From Streptomyces cupreus (GTDB taxonomy: Bacteria; Actinomycetota; Actinomycetes; Streptomycetales; Streptomycetaceae), in NCBI RefSeq assembly GCF_014257025.1, contig NZ_JACMSF010000016.1:1-64000 (forward strand): a stretch of DNA of 64,000 bases. The letters run 5' to 3'. The notes beneath the pieces were generated by a model. It saw nothing but the letters and a program-made list of their open reading frames with translations. It ran no database searches and was not told the origin of the DNA. A program made the position numbers and the translations under genes. Each line of letters opens with the position of its first letter. Within the stretch, counting starts at the first letter, position 1. Of the stretch, positions 53,044 to 60,847 are shown in pieces.

Positions 53044-54125
53044 GAACCGCACTCGTCATCGGCACCGGCCTCATCGGTACGTCCGCGGCCCTCGCCCTCG
53101 TGAGCCGGGGCGTCGTCGTCCATCTCGCCGACCACGACCCCGAGCAGGCGCGTACGGCTGCCGCGCTCGGCGCCGGTACGGACGCGGCGCCCGAGGGCCC
53201 GGTGGACCTCGCGATCATCGCCGCGCCGCCCGCGCTCGTGGCCGGGGTGCTCGCCGACGCCATGCGGCGCGGTGTGGCCCGGGGCTACCTGGACGTGGCG
53301 AGCGTCAAGGGCGGTCCGCGGCGTGAGCTCCAGGCGCTGGGGCTCGACCTGTCCTCGTACATCGGTACCCACCCGATGTCGGGCCGTGAGAAGTCCGGTC
53401 CGCTGGCCGCCTCCGGTGACCTGTTCGAGGGCCGGCCCTGGGTGCTGACGCCGACCCGGGACACCGACACCGAGGTCCTGAACCTCGCCCTTGAGCTGGT
53501 CTCGCACTGCCGGGCCGTGCCGGTCGTCATGGACGCCGACGCCCACGACCGGGCGGTGGCGCTGGTCTCCCACATGCCGCATCTGGTGTCCAGCATGGTC
53601 GCCGCGCGTCTGGAGAACGCCGAGGAGGCGGCCGTACGGCTGTGCGGGCAGGGCATCCGGGATGTGACGCGGATCGCGGCCTCCGATCCCCGGATGTGGA
53701 TCGACATCCTCTCCGCGAACCCGGGCCCCGTCGCCGATCTCCTCGCGGATGTCTCCGCGGACCTCGACGAGACGGTTCAGGCGCTGCGGGCGCTGCAGTC
53801 CTCGGACGAGGCCAAGCGCCGTGCGGGCATGGCCGGTATCGAGGACGTCCTGCGCCGTGGGAACGCCGGGCAGGTCCGGGTGCCGGGCAAGCACGGCTCC
53901 GCGCCGCGGGTCTACGAGGTCGTCGCGGTCCTGATCGACGACCAGCCGGGCCAGCTCGCCCGTATCTTCGCCGACGCGGGCCGGGCCGGGGTCAACATCG
54001 AGGACGTCCGCATCGAGCACGCGACGGGACAGCAGGCCGGTCTGGTCCAGCTGATGGTCGAGCCGAACGCGGTACCGGTGCTGACGGCGGCACTGCGGGA
54101 GCGGGGCTGGGCGATCCGGCAGTAG
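53040..54125 (+). CDS. tyrA: Prephenate dehydrogenase
   Basis: This 361-aa enzyme starts at GTG 53040. The Rossmann motif is ALVIGTGLIGTSAALALVSRG, and the catalytic His lies in YIGTHPMSGREKSGP. The helical dimerisation part includes DADAHDRAVALVSHMPHLVSSM. The C-terminal region (about 285-361, YEVVAVLIDDQPGQLARIFADAGRAGVNIEDVRIEH) is an ACT domain, so feedback control by tyrosine is likely. It catalyses NAD(P)-dependent oxidative decarboxylation of prephenate to 4-hydroxyphenylpyruvate. Coupled to aroH by a 4-bp overlap. Confidence 0.94.
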   Translation: MRTALVIGTGLIGTSAALALVSRGVVVHLADHDPEQARTAAALGAGTDAAPEGPVDLAIIAAPPALVAGVLADAMRRGVARGYLDVASVKGGPRRELQALGLDLSSYIGTHPMSGREKSGPLAASGDLFEGRPWVLTPTRDTDTEVLNLALELVSHCRAVPVVMDADAHDRAVALVSHMPHLVSSMVAARLENAEEAAVRLCGQGIRDVTRIAASDPRMWIDILSANPGPVADLLADVSADLDETVQALRALQSSDEAKRRAGMAGIEDVLRRGNAGQVRVPGKHGSAPRVYEVVAVLIDDQPGQLARIFADAGRAGVNIEDVRIEHATGQQAGLVQLMVEPNAVPVLTAALRERGWAIRQ

Positions 54126-54250
54126 GAGCCGGGCGCTGAAGGGGCCGCAAGGCCTCGGCGTCCGGACGAGTGACGCGTACCCAGTAACCTTGTGCGGGGC
54201 ACGATCGCGCCCCCTCACCCCTTCGCACCGCACCAGGAAGGTGTCTTCCC

Positions 54251-54937
54251 GTGGAAAACGGCGCCGCCCAGCCCGTGATTGTCGCCATCGACGGCCCCTC
54301 CGGCACGGGTAAGTCGAGCACGTCGAAGGCCGTCGCCGCGCAGCTCGGCCTGAGCTACCTCGACACCGGTGCGCAGTACCGGGCGATCACCTGGTGGATG
54401 GTGACCAACGGCATCGACGTCGACGATCCGCACGCCATCGCCGCCGTGGCCGGGAAGCCCGACATCGTCTCCGGTACCGACCCGGAGAAGCCGACGATCA
54501 CCGTCGACGGCATCGACGTCGCCGCCCCGATCCGCACCCAGGAGGTCACCTCCCAGGTCAGCGCGGTCAGCGCGGTGCCCGAGGTGCGGGCCCGGATCAC
54601 CGAGCTCCAGCGCTCGATCGCGGCCTCCGCCGAGGGCGGCATCGTCGTCGAGGGCCGGGACATCGGTACGACCGTCCTGCCCGACGCCGATCTGAAGATC
54701 TTCCTCACCGCCTCCCCGGAGGCGCGCGCCGCCCGCCGCAGCGGTGAGCTGAAGGGCTCCGACGTGCACGCCACCCGCGAGGCCCTGATCAAGCGGGACG
54801 CGGCCGACTCCAGCCGTAAGACCTCCCCGCTGGCCAAGGCCGGTGACGCGGTCGAGGTGGACACCACCGAGCTCACGCTCGCACAGGTCATCGAGTGCGT
54901 CGTGACCCTCGTCGAGGAGAAGCGGGCCGCGAAGTGA
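54251..54937 (+). CDS. cmk: Cytidylate kinase
   Basis: This 228-aa P-loop kinase phosphorylates CMP and dCMP. It starts MENGAAQPVIVAIDGPSGTGKSSTSKAVAAQLG, with P-loop at 15-23, then YLDTGAQYRAITWW, EGRDIGTTVLPDADLKIFLTAS and a LID near RRSGEL. GTG 54251 has AGGAAGGTG 6-14 bases upstream. Gene order cmk-acyltransferase-der matches many actinobacteria (Rv1712-Rv1713). Its TGA overlaps the acyltransferase GTG. Confidence 0.96.
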   Translation: MENGAAQPVIVAIDGPSGTGKSSTSKAVAAQLGLSYLDTGAQYRAITWWMVTNGIDVDDPHAIAAVAGKPDIVSGTDPEKPTITVDGIDVAAPIRTQEVTSQVSAVSAVPEVRARITELQRSIAASAEGGIVVEGRDIGTTVLPDADLKIFLTASPEARAARRSGELKGSDVHATREALIKRDAADSSRKTSPLAKAGDAVEVDTTELTLAQVIECVVTLVEEKRAAK

Positions 54938-55581
54938 CCGAGCTGCCTTCCGTACGGGGCGCCGAGGTCGGGCGGCGCATCGGCGTCGGCCTGATGTACG
55001 GGCTGTGGCGGCCGCGTGTGCTCGGCGCCTGGAAGGTGCCGGCCGACGGCCCTGCGATCCTCGCCGTCAACCACTCCCACAACATCGACGGCCCCATGGT
55101 CATGGGCGTGGCGCCCCGGCCGACGCACTTCCTGATCAAGAAGGAAGCGTTCATCGGCCCGCTCGACCCCTTCCTGACCCGCATCGGCCAGCTGAAGGTG
55201 GACCGCGCGACCACCGACCGCACCGCCATCACCCGGGCGCTGGGCGTCCTGGAGCACGGGGGCGTCCTCGGGATATTCCCGGAGGGCACCCGCGGCGAGG
55301 GCGACTTCGCGTCCCTGCGCGCCGGACTCGCCTACTTCGCCGTGCGCAGCGGAGCGCCGATCGTCCCGGTCGCCGTACTGGGAAGTTCCGAGCGGCCCGG
55401 CCGGTTGGTAAAGGCGCTGCCCCCGCTGCGCAGCCGCGTCGACGTCGTCTTCGGCGACCCCTTCGAGGCGGGCGACGGCAGCGGACGGCGCACCCGCACG
55501 GCGTTGGACGAGGCGACCGAGCGCATCCAGAAGCAGCTCACCGAGCACCTGGAAAACGCCAGGCGGCTCACCGGCCGCTAG
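54934..55581 (+). CDS. 1-acyl-sn-glycerol-3-phosphate acyltransferase-like protein (PlsC family)
   Basis: The 215-aa protein has the acyltransferase motif NHSHNID (His47-Asp52 as H-x4-D), IKKEAFIG, and FPEGTRGEGD (115-124), all PlsC family. It may acylate lysophosphatidic acid at the inner membrane; the exact acceptor is not fixed by sequence. GTG 54934 overlaps the cmk stop. der follows after 73 bp. Confidence 0.9.
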   Translation: MTELPSVRGAEVGRRIGVGLMYGLWRPRVLGAWKVPADGPAILAVNHSHNIDGPMVMGVAPRPTHFLIKKEAFIGPLDPFLTRIGQLKVDRATTDRTAITRALGVLEHGGVLGIFPEGTRGEGDFASLRAGLAYFAVRSGAPIVPVAVLGSSERPGRLVKALPPLRSRVDVVFGDPFEAGDGSGRRTRTALDEATERIQKQLTEHLENARRLTGR

Positions 55582-55654
55582 GCGACACTTGAGTAGTGGA
55601 TCACCCCAAAACGGATGATCCACCGATCACCACACTGAACGAGGTACGGACTTC

Positions 55655-57130
55655 ATGAACGACCAGATCCACTCCGAGGGCTCGGGCGAGGCGCACGACC
55701 ACGGAGCACTTGGCGACGCCGAGTACGCGGAGTTCATGGAGCTCGCCGCGGAAGAGGGCTTCGACCTGGAGGACGTCGAGGGCGCCATCGAGGCGGCGGG
55801 CCACGGTCCGCTGCCCGTGCTCGCCGTCGTCGGCCGCCCGAATGTCGGCAAGTCGACCCTCGTCAACCGCATCATCGGGCGCCGCGAGGCCGTCGTGGAG
55901 GACAAGCCCGGCGTCACCCGTGACCGCGTGACCTACGAGGCCGAGTGGGCGGGGCGGCGCTTCAAGGTCGTCGACACCGGCGGCTGGGAGCAGGACGTCC
56001 TCGGCATCGACGCCTCCGTGGCCGCCCAGGCCGAGTACGCCATCGAGGCCGCCGACGCCGTCGTCTTCGTCGTCGACGCCAAGGTCGGCGCCACCGACAC
56101 CGACGAGGCGGTCGTGCGACTGCTGCGCAAGGCCGGCAAGCCCGTGGTGCTGTGCGCCAACAAGGTGGACGGACCGAGCGGCGAGGCGGACGCCGCGTAT
56201 CTGTGGTCCCTCGGACTCGGTGAGCCGCACCCGGTCTCGGCTCTGCACGGCCGCGGCACCGGCGACATGCTGGACGCCGTCCTGGAGGTGCTGCCGGACG
56301 CCCCGGAGCAGACCTTCGGCACCGCGGTCGGCGGCCCCCGGCGCATCGCCCTCATCGGCCGCCCGAACGTCGGCAAGTCCTCGCTGCTGAACAAGGTGGC
56401 GGGCGAGGAGCGCGTCGTCGTCAACGAACTCGCGGGCACCACCCGTGACCCGGTCGACGAGCTGATCGAACTCGGCGGTGTCACCTGGAAGTTCGTCGAC
56501 ACGGCCGGCATCCGCAAGCGTGTCCACCTCCAGCAGGGCGCCGACTACTACGCCTCGCTGCGCACCGCGGCCGCCGTGGAGAAGGCCGAGGTGGCGGTCG
56601 TACTGATCGACGCCTCGGAGAACATCTCCGTGCAGGACCAGCGCATCGTGACGATGGCCGTCGAGGCCGGACGCGCGATGGTCCTTGCCTTCAACAAGTG
56701 GGACACCCTCGACGAGGAGCGCCGCTACTACCTGGAGCGGGAGATCGAGACCGAGCTCGGCCAGATCGCCTGGGCCCCCCGGGTCAACGTCTCGGCCCGC
56801 ACCGGCCGTCACATGGAGAAGCTGGTCCCGGCGATCGAGGCGGCCCTCGCGGGCTGGGAGACCCGTGTCCCGACCGGACGTCTCAACGCCTTCCTCGGCG
56901 AGCTGGTCGCCGCCCACCCGCACCCGATCCGGGGCGGCAAGCAGCCGCGCATCCTGTTCGGCACCCAGGCCGGCACCAAGCCGCCGCGGTTCGTGCTCTT
57001 CGCCTCCGGCTTCATCGAGGCGGGCTACCGCCGCTTCATCGAGCGCCGGCTGCGCGAGGAGTTCGGCTTTGAAGGCACCCCGATCCATATCTCGGTCCGG
57101 GTCCGCGAGAAGCGCGGCAAGAAGAAGTAA
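55655..57130 (+). CDS. der: Ribosome-assembly GTPase Der/EngA
   Basis: This 491-aa GTPase has two tandem G domains: G1 motifs GRPNVGKST (about 60-68) and GRPNVGKSS (about 236-244), G3 DTGGWE and DTAGIRKR, and G4 NKVDG and NKWDT. The C-terminal KH-like domain ends HISVRVREKRGKKK. An acidic N-terminal extension of about 45 residues (EFMELAAEEGFDLEDVEGAIEAAG) precedes the first domain. It acts in 50S subunit maturation. It ends at a strong convergent hairpin. Confidence 0.97.
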   Translation: MNDQIHSEGSGEAHDHGALGDAEYAEFMELAAEEGFDLEDVEGAIEAAGHGPLPVLAVVGRPNVGKSTLVNRIIGRREAVVEDKPGVTRDRVTYEAEWAGRRFKVVDTGGWEQDVLGIDASVAAQAEYAIEAADAVVFVVDAKVGATDTDEAVVRLLRKAGKPVVLCANKVDGPSGEADAAYLWSLGLGEPHPVSALHGRGTGDMLDAVLEVLPDAPEQTFGTAVGGPRRIALIGRPNVGKSSLLNKVAGEERVVVNELAGTTRDPVDELIELGGVTWKFVDTAGIRKRVHLQQGADYYASLRTAAAVEKAEVAVVLIDASENISVQDQRIVTMAVEAGRAMVLAFNKWDTLDEERRYYLEREIETELGQIAWAPRVNVSARTGRHMEKLVPAIEAALAGWETRVPTGRLNAFLGELVAAHPHPIRGGKQPRILFGTQAGTKPPRFVLFASGFIEAGYRRFIERRLREEFGFEGTPIHISVRVREKRGKKK

Positions 57131-57137
57131 GTACGGC

Positions 57138-57177
57138 GACGAAGAGGGCGGCCCCCACAGGGGCCGCCCTCTTCGTC
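57138..57177. terminator. Convergent hairpin after der
   Basis: GACGAAGAGGGCGGCCCC (57138-57155) and its exact complement (57160-57177) make an 18-bp stem with a CACA loop between the stops of der and the opposing unknown gene. The A-rich side and CTTCGTCGTT tail may serve both directions. Confidence 0.9.
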
Positions 57178-57179
57178 GT

Positions 57180-57578
57180 TCAGATGCCTCTGCGTGGAAC
57201 GGGCTGCAGGGCCGGATGCGGTCCCGACCCCTGCGGCCCGATGTGTCCGACCCGCTGCCACTGCGACTGCCGGGCACTGTGCGCGCCCGCGCTGTAGGCG
57301 CTGTAGGAACTGCTGAAGGACCCCGGCCGGTGCCCGCCGTACGAGCCCGTACTGTGCGGGATGTTCCCGAAGGCGGTGAACCCCAGATCCTCCTCGCCGC
57401 TGCGGTCACCCGGCAGCGTACGGAAGGACTTGACGTACTCGGCGTAGAGCGCGTCGTAGATCGGCGTGGCCGATGGAGAAACATCGTATGCGTGCACGTA
57501 TGTCCAAACGACCGGGCACTTCAAGGGATGCGGCTGGAGAACCAGCCCCCGCCCCTCAGGCGATTCAGGTCCCCGCAA
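57180..57578 (-). CDS. Unknown conserved small protein
   Basis: The 132-aa frame ends GQGSGPHPALQPVPRRG-like and contains HAYDVSPSATPIYDALYAEYVKSFRTLPGDRSGEEDLGFTAFGN, which looks globular and conserved, followed by a Ser/Tyr/His-rich tail (HRPGSFSSSYSAYSAGAHSARQSQ). I do not recognise a family. The start is uncertain: TTG 57578 overlaps the preceding gene; a GTG inside the frame (near 57498) would begin at VHAYDVSPSATP and has no clear RBS. Codon bias supports coding. It is probably co-transcribed with the gene upstream on this strand. Confidence 0.55.
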   Translation of the reverse strand: MRGPESPEGRGLVLQPHPLKCPVVWTYVHAYDVSPSATPIYDALYAEYVKSFRTLPGDRSGEEDLGFTAFGNIPHSTGSYGGHRPGSFSSSYSAYSAGAHSARQSQWQRVGHIGPQGSGPHPALQPVPRRGI

Positions 57579-58425
57579 GAGGCAGAGCAGACGCGACCAA
57601 CTTCCCGTTGGCCGCGGCCTTGTCCAACGCGTCCCGCAGCAGATCCTCCCGGGGCTGCCGCCCGATGGACCCCACCGGCGCCGCGAACATCAGCACCTGC
57701 TGGTGCTTGTTGGCCGCCGCCCGCCACCCCTCGGTCACCTGGAGCGGCTGGTGCGCCTGCCACCAGGCCACCGGCTGACGGCCGTTGGTCCCCGGCTGGA
57801 GCACCGCGTGCAGCTGCCCCATGGCGAGCAGCACCGACCATCCGTGCAGCACGGGCGGCACCGACTCGATCGCCGTCACCGGCATGAACCCCTGCTCGAT
57901 GAGGAGCGGCAGGAAGTCGTCGCCGAGGGCGGTGGACCCGGGCCGGACGATGGGCCCGGTCGGCTCCACGACCAGCGCCGGGTGCAACTCCCCGGCGATC
58001 AGGACGAGTCCGCTGGTGACCCCGAGGACCGCCTGCTCGGGTACGACCTTCTCCGGCTCCAGGTCGACCGTGTCGCCGGTGATGGAGCGCACCGCCCCCT
58101 GGAGCTGCTCCTCGGTGACCTGGACGACCTGCGAGGGCAGGCAGGTGGCGTGGGCGAAGGCGAGGACGGCGGTCTCGTCCCCGATGAACAGGACGGTGCT
58201 GGTGCGCTCCTGTTCGGAGTCGCCCGGGGTGCGACAGGACGTGCAGTCGTAACTGCCGGGGGCGTTCTCTCCGGCGAGCAGCCGGTCGGCTTCTTCGTCG
58301 CCGATCTCGGCACGTACCTCGTCGCTGACGTCGAGCATGCGCGGCACGGGTGGCTCCCTCGGGATGTGGTACATGGCGCGGCCGGGTGGCTCCCGGCCCG
58401 TGAACCGGGTGGGTCCCGGGCTCAT
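57565..58425 (-). CDS. Unknown protein with Cys pair, SseB-like features
   Basis: From the ATG at 58425 the product is about 286 aa. It contains DVSDEVRAEIGDEEADRLLAG, a CTSCRTPGD Cys pair, TVLFIGDETAVLAFAHATCLPSQVVQVT, and a second half HPALVVEPTGPIVRPGSTALGDDFLPLLIEQGFMPV. The layout loosely resembles SseB-like domains, but I cannot name the family. Alternative starts at 58374 and 58338 each follow GGGAGCCACCC, an 11-base element that is duplicated here; none is clearly right. It overlaps the next gene on this strand. Function unknown. Confidence 0.65.
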   Translation of the reverse strand: MSPGPTRFTGREPPGRAMYHIPREPPVPRMLDVSDEVRAEIGDEEADRLLAGENAPGSYDCTSCRTPGDSEQERTSTVLFIGDETAVLAFAHATCLPSQVVQVTEEQLQGAVRSITGDTVDLEPEKVVPEQAVLGVTSGLVLIAGELHPALVVEPTGPIVRPGSTALGDDFLPLLIEQGFMPVTAIESVPPVLHGWSVLLAMGQLHAVLQPGTNGRQPVAWWQAHQPLQVTEGWRAAANKHQQVLMFAAPVGSIGRQPREDLLRDALDKAAANGKLVASALPLAGT

Positions 58426-58888
58426 GAAGAAGACAACGGGTGATCTGTGGTGGGAGTCACGCACCAGGGCGAACGGAATCGAACCATCCGTCGCGCAGGG
58501 TCACCTCGGGTGCGGAATCGAGTACTCCAGGTCAAGTCCTTGGTTCGTCAAGGTAGTTGGTTCCGTGAAGTGAGTCACAGATCGCCGAGGTGACTGGTCG
58601 ACAAATCAGGAAATCAGCGAATGAAGTGGGTGGCTGGAAATCGCCGATACCCGCGGTAACGGTGAACTGGCCAGGAATGACGAGGAGTTGGTTGATAACG
58701 GGCAGTCACCCTCCCTACATTCCTCCGCCGTGTGCACAGAGCACCGCTCGGGTACGTCCGCCGGCCGCACCACAGCCAGTTCGCAGCACCAACCCCACCG
58801 GCGGACGGGGCGGAGCGCGGCCACCGCGACCCAGTGCGCGGAACGCGCCCCGGCTTGGGGGAGCCCGGGTCAGTCGGGAGGGAACTTC
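58426..58888. other. 463-bp region before the first Rpf gene
   Basis: This region holds the promoters of the unknown minus-strand gene and of the Rpf gene. On the plus strand TTGATA (58692-58697) and TACATT (58716-58721), 18 bp apart, make a plausible primary-sigma promoter, with a leader of about 160 bases. Rpf genes in Streptomyces often have a c-di-AMP riboswitch in the leader; I looked for its conserved core and did not find a convincing match. A T-loop-like GGTTCGATTCC on the minus strand near 58485 has no matching tRNA acceptor stem. Confidence 0.45.
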
Positions 58889-59506
58889 ATGTCCGAATGT
58901 GCCGATACCACTCGCGACAACGCCCGTAAGACGCGTACGACGGCGGTCCTCGCCGGGGCCGCCCTGCTCGCCCCGCTCGGACTGCTGGCCGCGACCGGCA
59001 ACGCCACCGCGGCGGACGGCGGAGTGTGGGACCGCATCGCCCAGTGCGAGAGCGGCGGCAACTGGCACATCAACACCGGCAACGGCTACTACGGAGGACT
59101 CCAGTTCTCCGCGAGCACCTGGCGCGCGTACGGCGGCACCGCCTACGCGTCGACCGCCGACCAGGCGAGCAAGGACCAGCAGATCGCCGTAGCCACCAAG
59201 GTCCAGCAGTCCCAGGGCTGGGGCGCCTGGCCCACGTGCTCGGCGCGCGCCGGGGCGTACGGCAGCGCACCCGCCGCCGGTTCGGCGACGACGAAGGCGG
59301 CCCCGACGCAGAAGACGCCGGAGCGTTCCTCGGGCCACACCGACCGCGGCTCGTCCCGCGGCGAGCACGTCGTCCGCCAGGGCGACACCCTCAGCGGCAT
59401 CGCCGCCACGCACGGGACCACCTGGCAGCGGCTCTACGCCGCCAACAAGGCCGTCATCGGCGGTGATCCCGATGTGATCGTGCCCGGTCAGCGCCTCGAC
59501 ATCTGA
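58889..59506 (+). CDS. Secreted resuscitation-promoting-factor-type muralytic enzyme with LysM
   Basis: This 205-aa secreted protein starts at ATG 58889 with GGGAGGGAA. A signal peptide spans residues 1-42 (AVLAGAALLAPLGLLAATGNATAA). The Rpf transglycosylase domain (about 43-118) has WDRIAQCESGGNWHINTGNGYYGGLQFS, with Glu54 as catalytic acid. A Ser/Thr/Pro linker leads to a C-terminal LysM (EHVVRQGDTLSGIAATHGTTWQRLY) that binds peptidoglycan. It would cleave cell-wall glycan during germination or resuscitation. A second Rpf gene follows. Confidence 0.93.
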   Translation: MSECADTTRDNARKTRTTAVLAGAALLAPLGLLAATGNATAADGGVWDRIAQCESGGNWHINTGNGYYGGLQFSASTWRAYGGTAYASTADQASKDQQIAVATKVQQSQGWGAWPTCSARAGAYGSAPAAGSATTKAAPTQKTPERSSGHTDRGSSRGEHVVRQGDTLSGIAATHGTTWQRLYAANKAVIGGDPDVIVPGQRLDI

Positions 59507-59530
59507 GCGCGGCTCCCCCTCGCCGGGCAC

Positions 59531-59569
59531 GGGGCCCCGCCCGTCGGTCCGCCGACCGGGTGGGGCCCC
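59531..59569 (+). terminator. GC-rich hairpin between the two Rpf genes
   Basis: GGGGCCCCGCCCGTCGG (59531-59547) pairs with 59552-59569 with one bulge and one G-U, around a 4-base loop. No T-run follows. It lies 24 bp after the first Rpf stop and probably ends that transcript. Confidence 0.7.
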
Positions 59570-59625
59570 TCGGCGCACCGACGCGCCGGAACGGCCCCGC
59601 GCGCCGCGCTGCTTAGCGTGGGCCG

Positions 59626-60240
59626 ATGTTGCGCACGCCGATCACGCTCGCCCTCACGGCCGCCCTGCTCCCCGTCCTCGCCCCCGGCGCCGCCCACGCG
59701 GCACCACCGCCGCCGACGGTCCCCGGAACGACCGCCATGCGCGTGCCCTACGACTGCGCCGAGGACCAGTGGCCCTGGGGCTGTATCGCCGAGTGCGAGA
59801 GCAGCGGCAACTGGCACATCAACACCGGCAACGGCTTCTACGGCGGACTGCAGTTCTGGCAGCCCACCTGGGAGGAGTTCGGCGGTCTGAAGTACGCCCC
59901 GCGCGCGGACCTCGCCACCCGCGAACAGCAGATCGCGGTCGCGCAGGAGGTGTTGGCCGTGCAGGGGTGGGAGGCCTGGCCCGTGTGTTCGAAGCGGTAC
60001 GGGCTCAAGGGCCGGATGCACACGGTGAAGCCCGGTGACACGCTCTCGTCGATCGCCCGCAAGTACCGGATCCCGGGCGGCTGGCAGGCCCTCTACCAGG
60101 CCAACAAGCAGACGGTCGGCCACGATCCGAACCGGGTGCAGCCGGGCATGCTGCTGGTCATTCCGAAGGGTTCGGCCCGGTTCGCCGCGCTCTTCGGGCC
60201 GCCTCTGCCGAAGCTCGCAGCTCTGCCGCCTCGCCGCTGA
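59626..60240 (+). CDS. Second secreted Rpf-type muralytic enzyme with LysM
   Basis: This 204-aa protein has a signal peptide (ALTAALLPVLAPGAAHA, cleaved near residue 25) and an Rpf domain around CIAECESSGNWHINTGNGFYGGLQFWQPTWEEFGGLKYAPRADLATREQQIAVAQEVL with Glu58. The C-terminal LysM is MHTVKPGDTLSSIARKYRIPGGWQALYQANKQ. It differs from the first Rpf by a 40-residue Pro-rich insert after the signal and by the basic tail. The RBS is weak. Its last 83 bp lie antisense to the end of the LivF gene. Confidence 0.92.
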   Translation: MLRTPITLALTAALLPVLAPGAAHAAPPPPTVPGTTAMRVPYDCAEDQWPWGCIAECESSGNWHINTGNGFYGGLQFWQPTWEEFGGLKYAPRADLATREQQIAVAQEVLAVQGWEAWPVCSKRYGLKGRMHTVKPGDTLSSIARKYRIPGGWQALYQANKQTVGHDPNRVQPGMLLVIPKGSARFAALFGPPLPKLAALPPRR

Positions 60241-60847
60241 ACACGACAGCGCCGCGGCGCAGTTCGTACACCAGCACCGGGCGGTCGCGCAGTACGGGCG
60301 GCAGCCGCTGCTCGGCGAGGACCACGCACGCGTCCAGCTCGGCCAGGAGTTCGTACGTCCGGGTCGCCACCGCCGGCGACATGCCCTGCGCCGGCTCGTC
60401 CACGAGCACCACGCGTGGACGGGCCAGCAGGGCCCGGGAGAGGGCCAGCATGCGCTGCTCCCCGCCGGAGAGGGTGCCGGCGCGGCGGGGGAGCAGTCGC
60501 TCCAGGCGAGGGTAGGCGTCCAGGGCCAGTTCGTAGGCGGGGGCGGTGAGTTCGAGGTTCTCGCGCACGGTGAGGGAGCCGAACACCGCCTGCCGTTCCG
60601 GGACCAGGCACAGGCCCCGGCGGGCTCGTTCGTACGCCGGTACACGGGTCACGTCGACGCCGTCCCACACCACCGCGCCGCCGGACAACGGCACTGTTCC
60701 GGCCAGGGCGCGCAGGGCGGTCGTACGGCCTGATCCGTTGCGGCCGAGGAGGACGGTGAGGCCAGGGGCGGACGCCGCGAGGGTGATGCCGTGCAGGGCC
60801 TCCAGGGGGCCGTAGCGCACGCGCGCGTGGCGCAGGGAGATGGTCAT
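60158..60847 (-). CDS. Branched-chain amino acid-type ABC transporter ATP-binding protein (LivF type) with Arg in Walker A
   Basis: This 229-aa ABC ATPase belongs to the LivF branch: PLEALHGITLAASAPGLTVLLGRNGSGRTTALRALAG, signature TLSGGEQRMLALSRALLARP, Walker B VVLVDEPAQG, and a switch region in VLAEQRL, where the usual His is absent. The Walker A Lys (GxxxxGKT) is Arg in GRNGSGRTT, so ATP binding or hydrolysis may be altered and the LivG half may provide the active site. Start ATG (60845-60847) overlaps the fused LivHMG stop as ATGA. The gene ends antisense to the Rpf2 3' end. Confidence 0.88.
   Translation of the reverse strand: MTISLRHARVRYGPLEALHGITLAASAPGLTVLLGRNGSGRTTALRALAGTVPLSGGAVVWDGVDVTRVPAYERARRGLCLVPERQAVFGSLTVRENLELTAPAYELALDAYPRLERLLPRRAGTLSGGEQRMLALSRALLARPRVVLVDEPAQGMSPAVATRTYELLAELDACVVLAEQRLPPVLRDRPVLVYELRRGAVVFSGEAAELRASAEAARRARRTGPNPSE

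Noticed and set aside
58470..58560. A tRNA-like T-arm with GGTTCGATTCC on the minus strand
   Set aside because: The T stem pairs, but no matching 5' acceptor strand, D arm or anticodon arm can be placed upstream.
58501..58578. A 25-codon GTG frame on the minus strand (VTHFTEPTTL...)
   Set aside because: Short, no RBS and no support from context; probably part of the leader of the unknown minus-strand gene.
58728..58888. c-di-AMP (ydaO) riboswitch before the first Rpf gene
   Set aside because: The leader has suitable length and context, but I could not find the conserved core, so it is not called as a feature.
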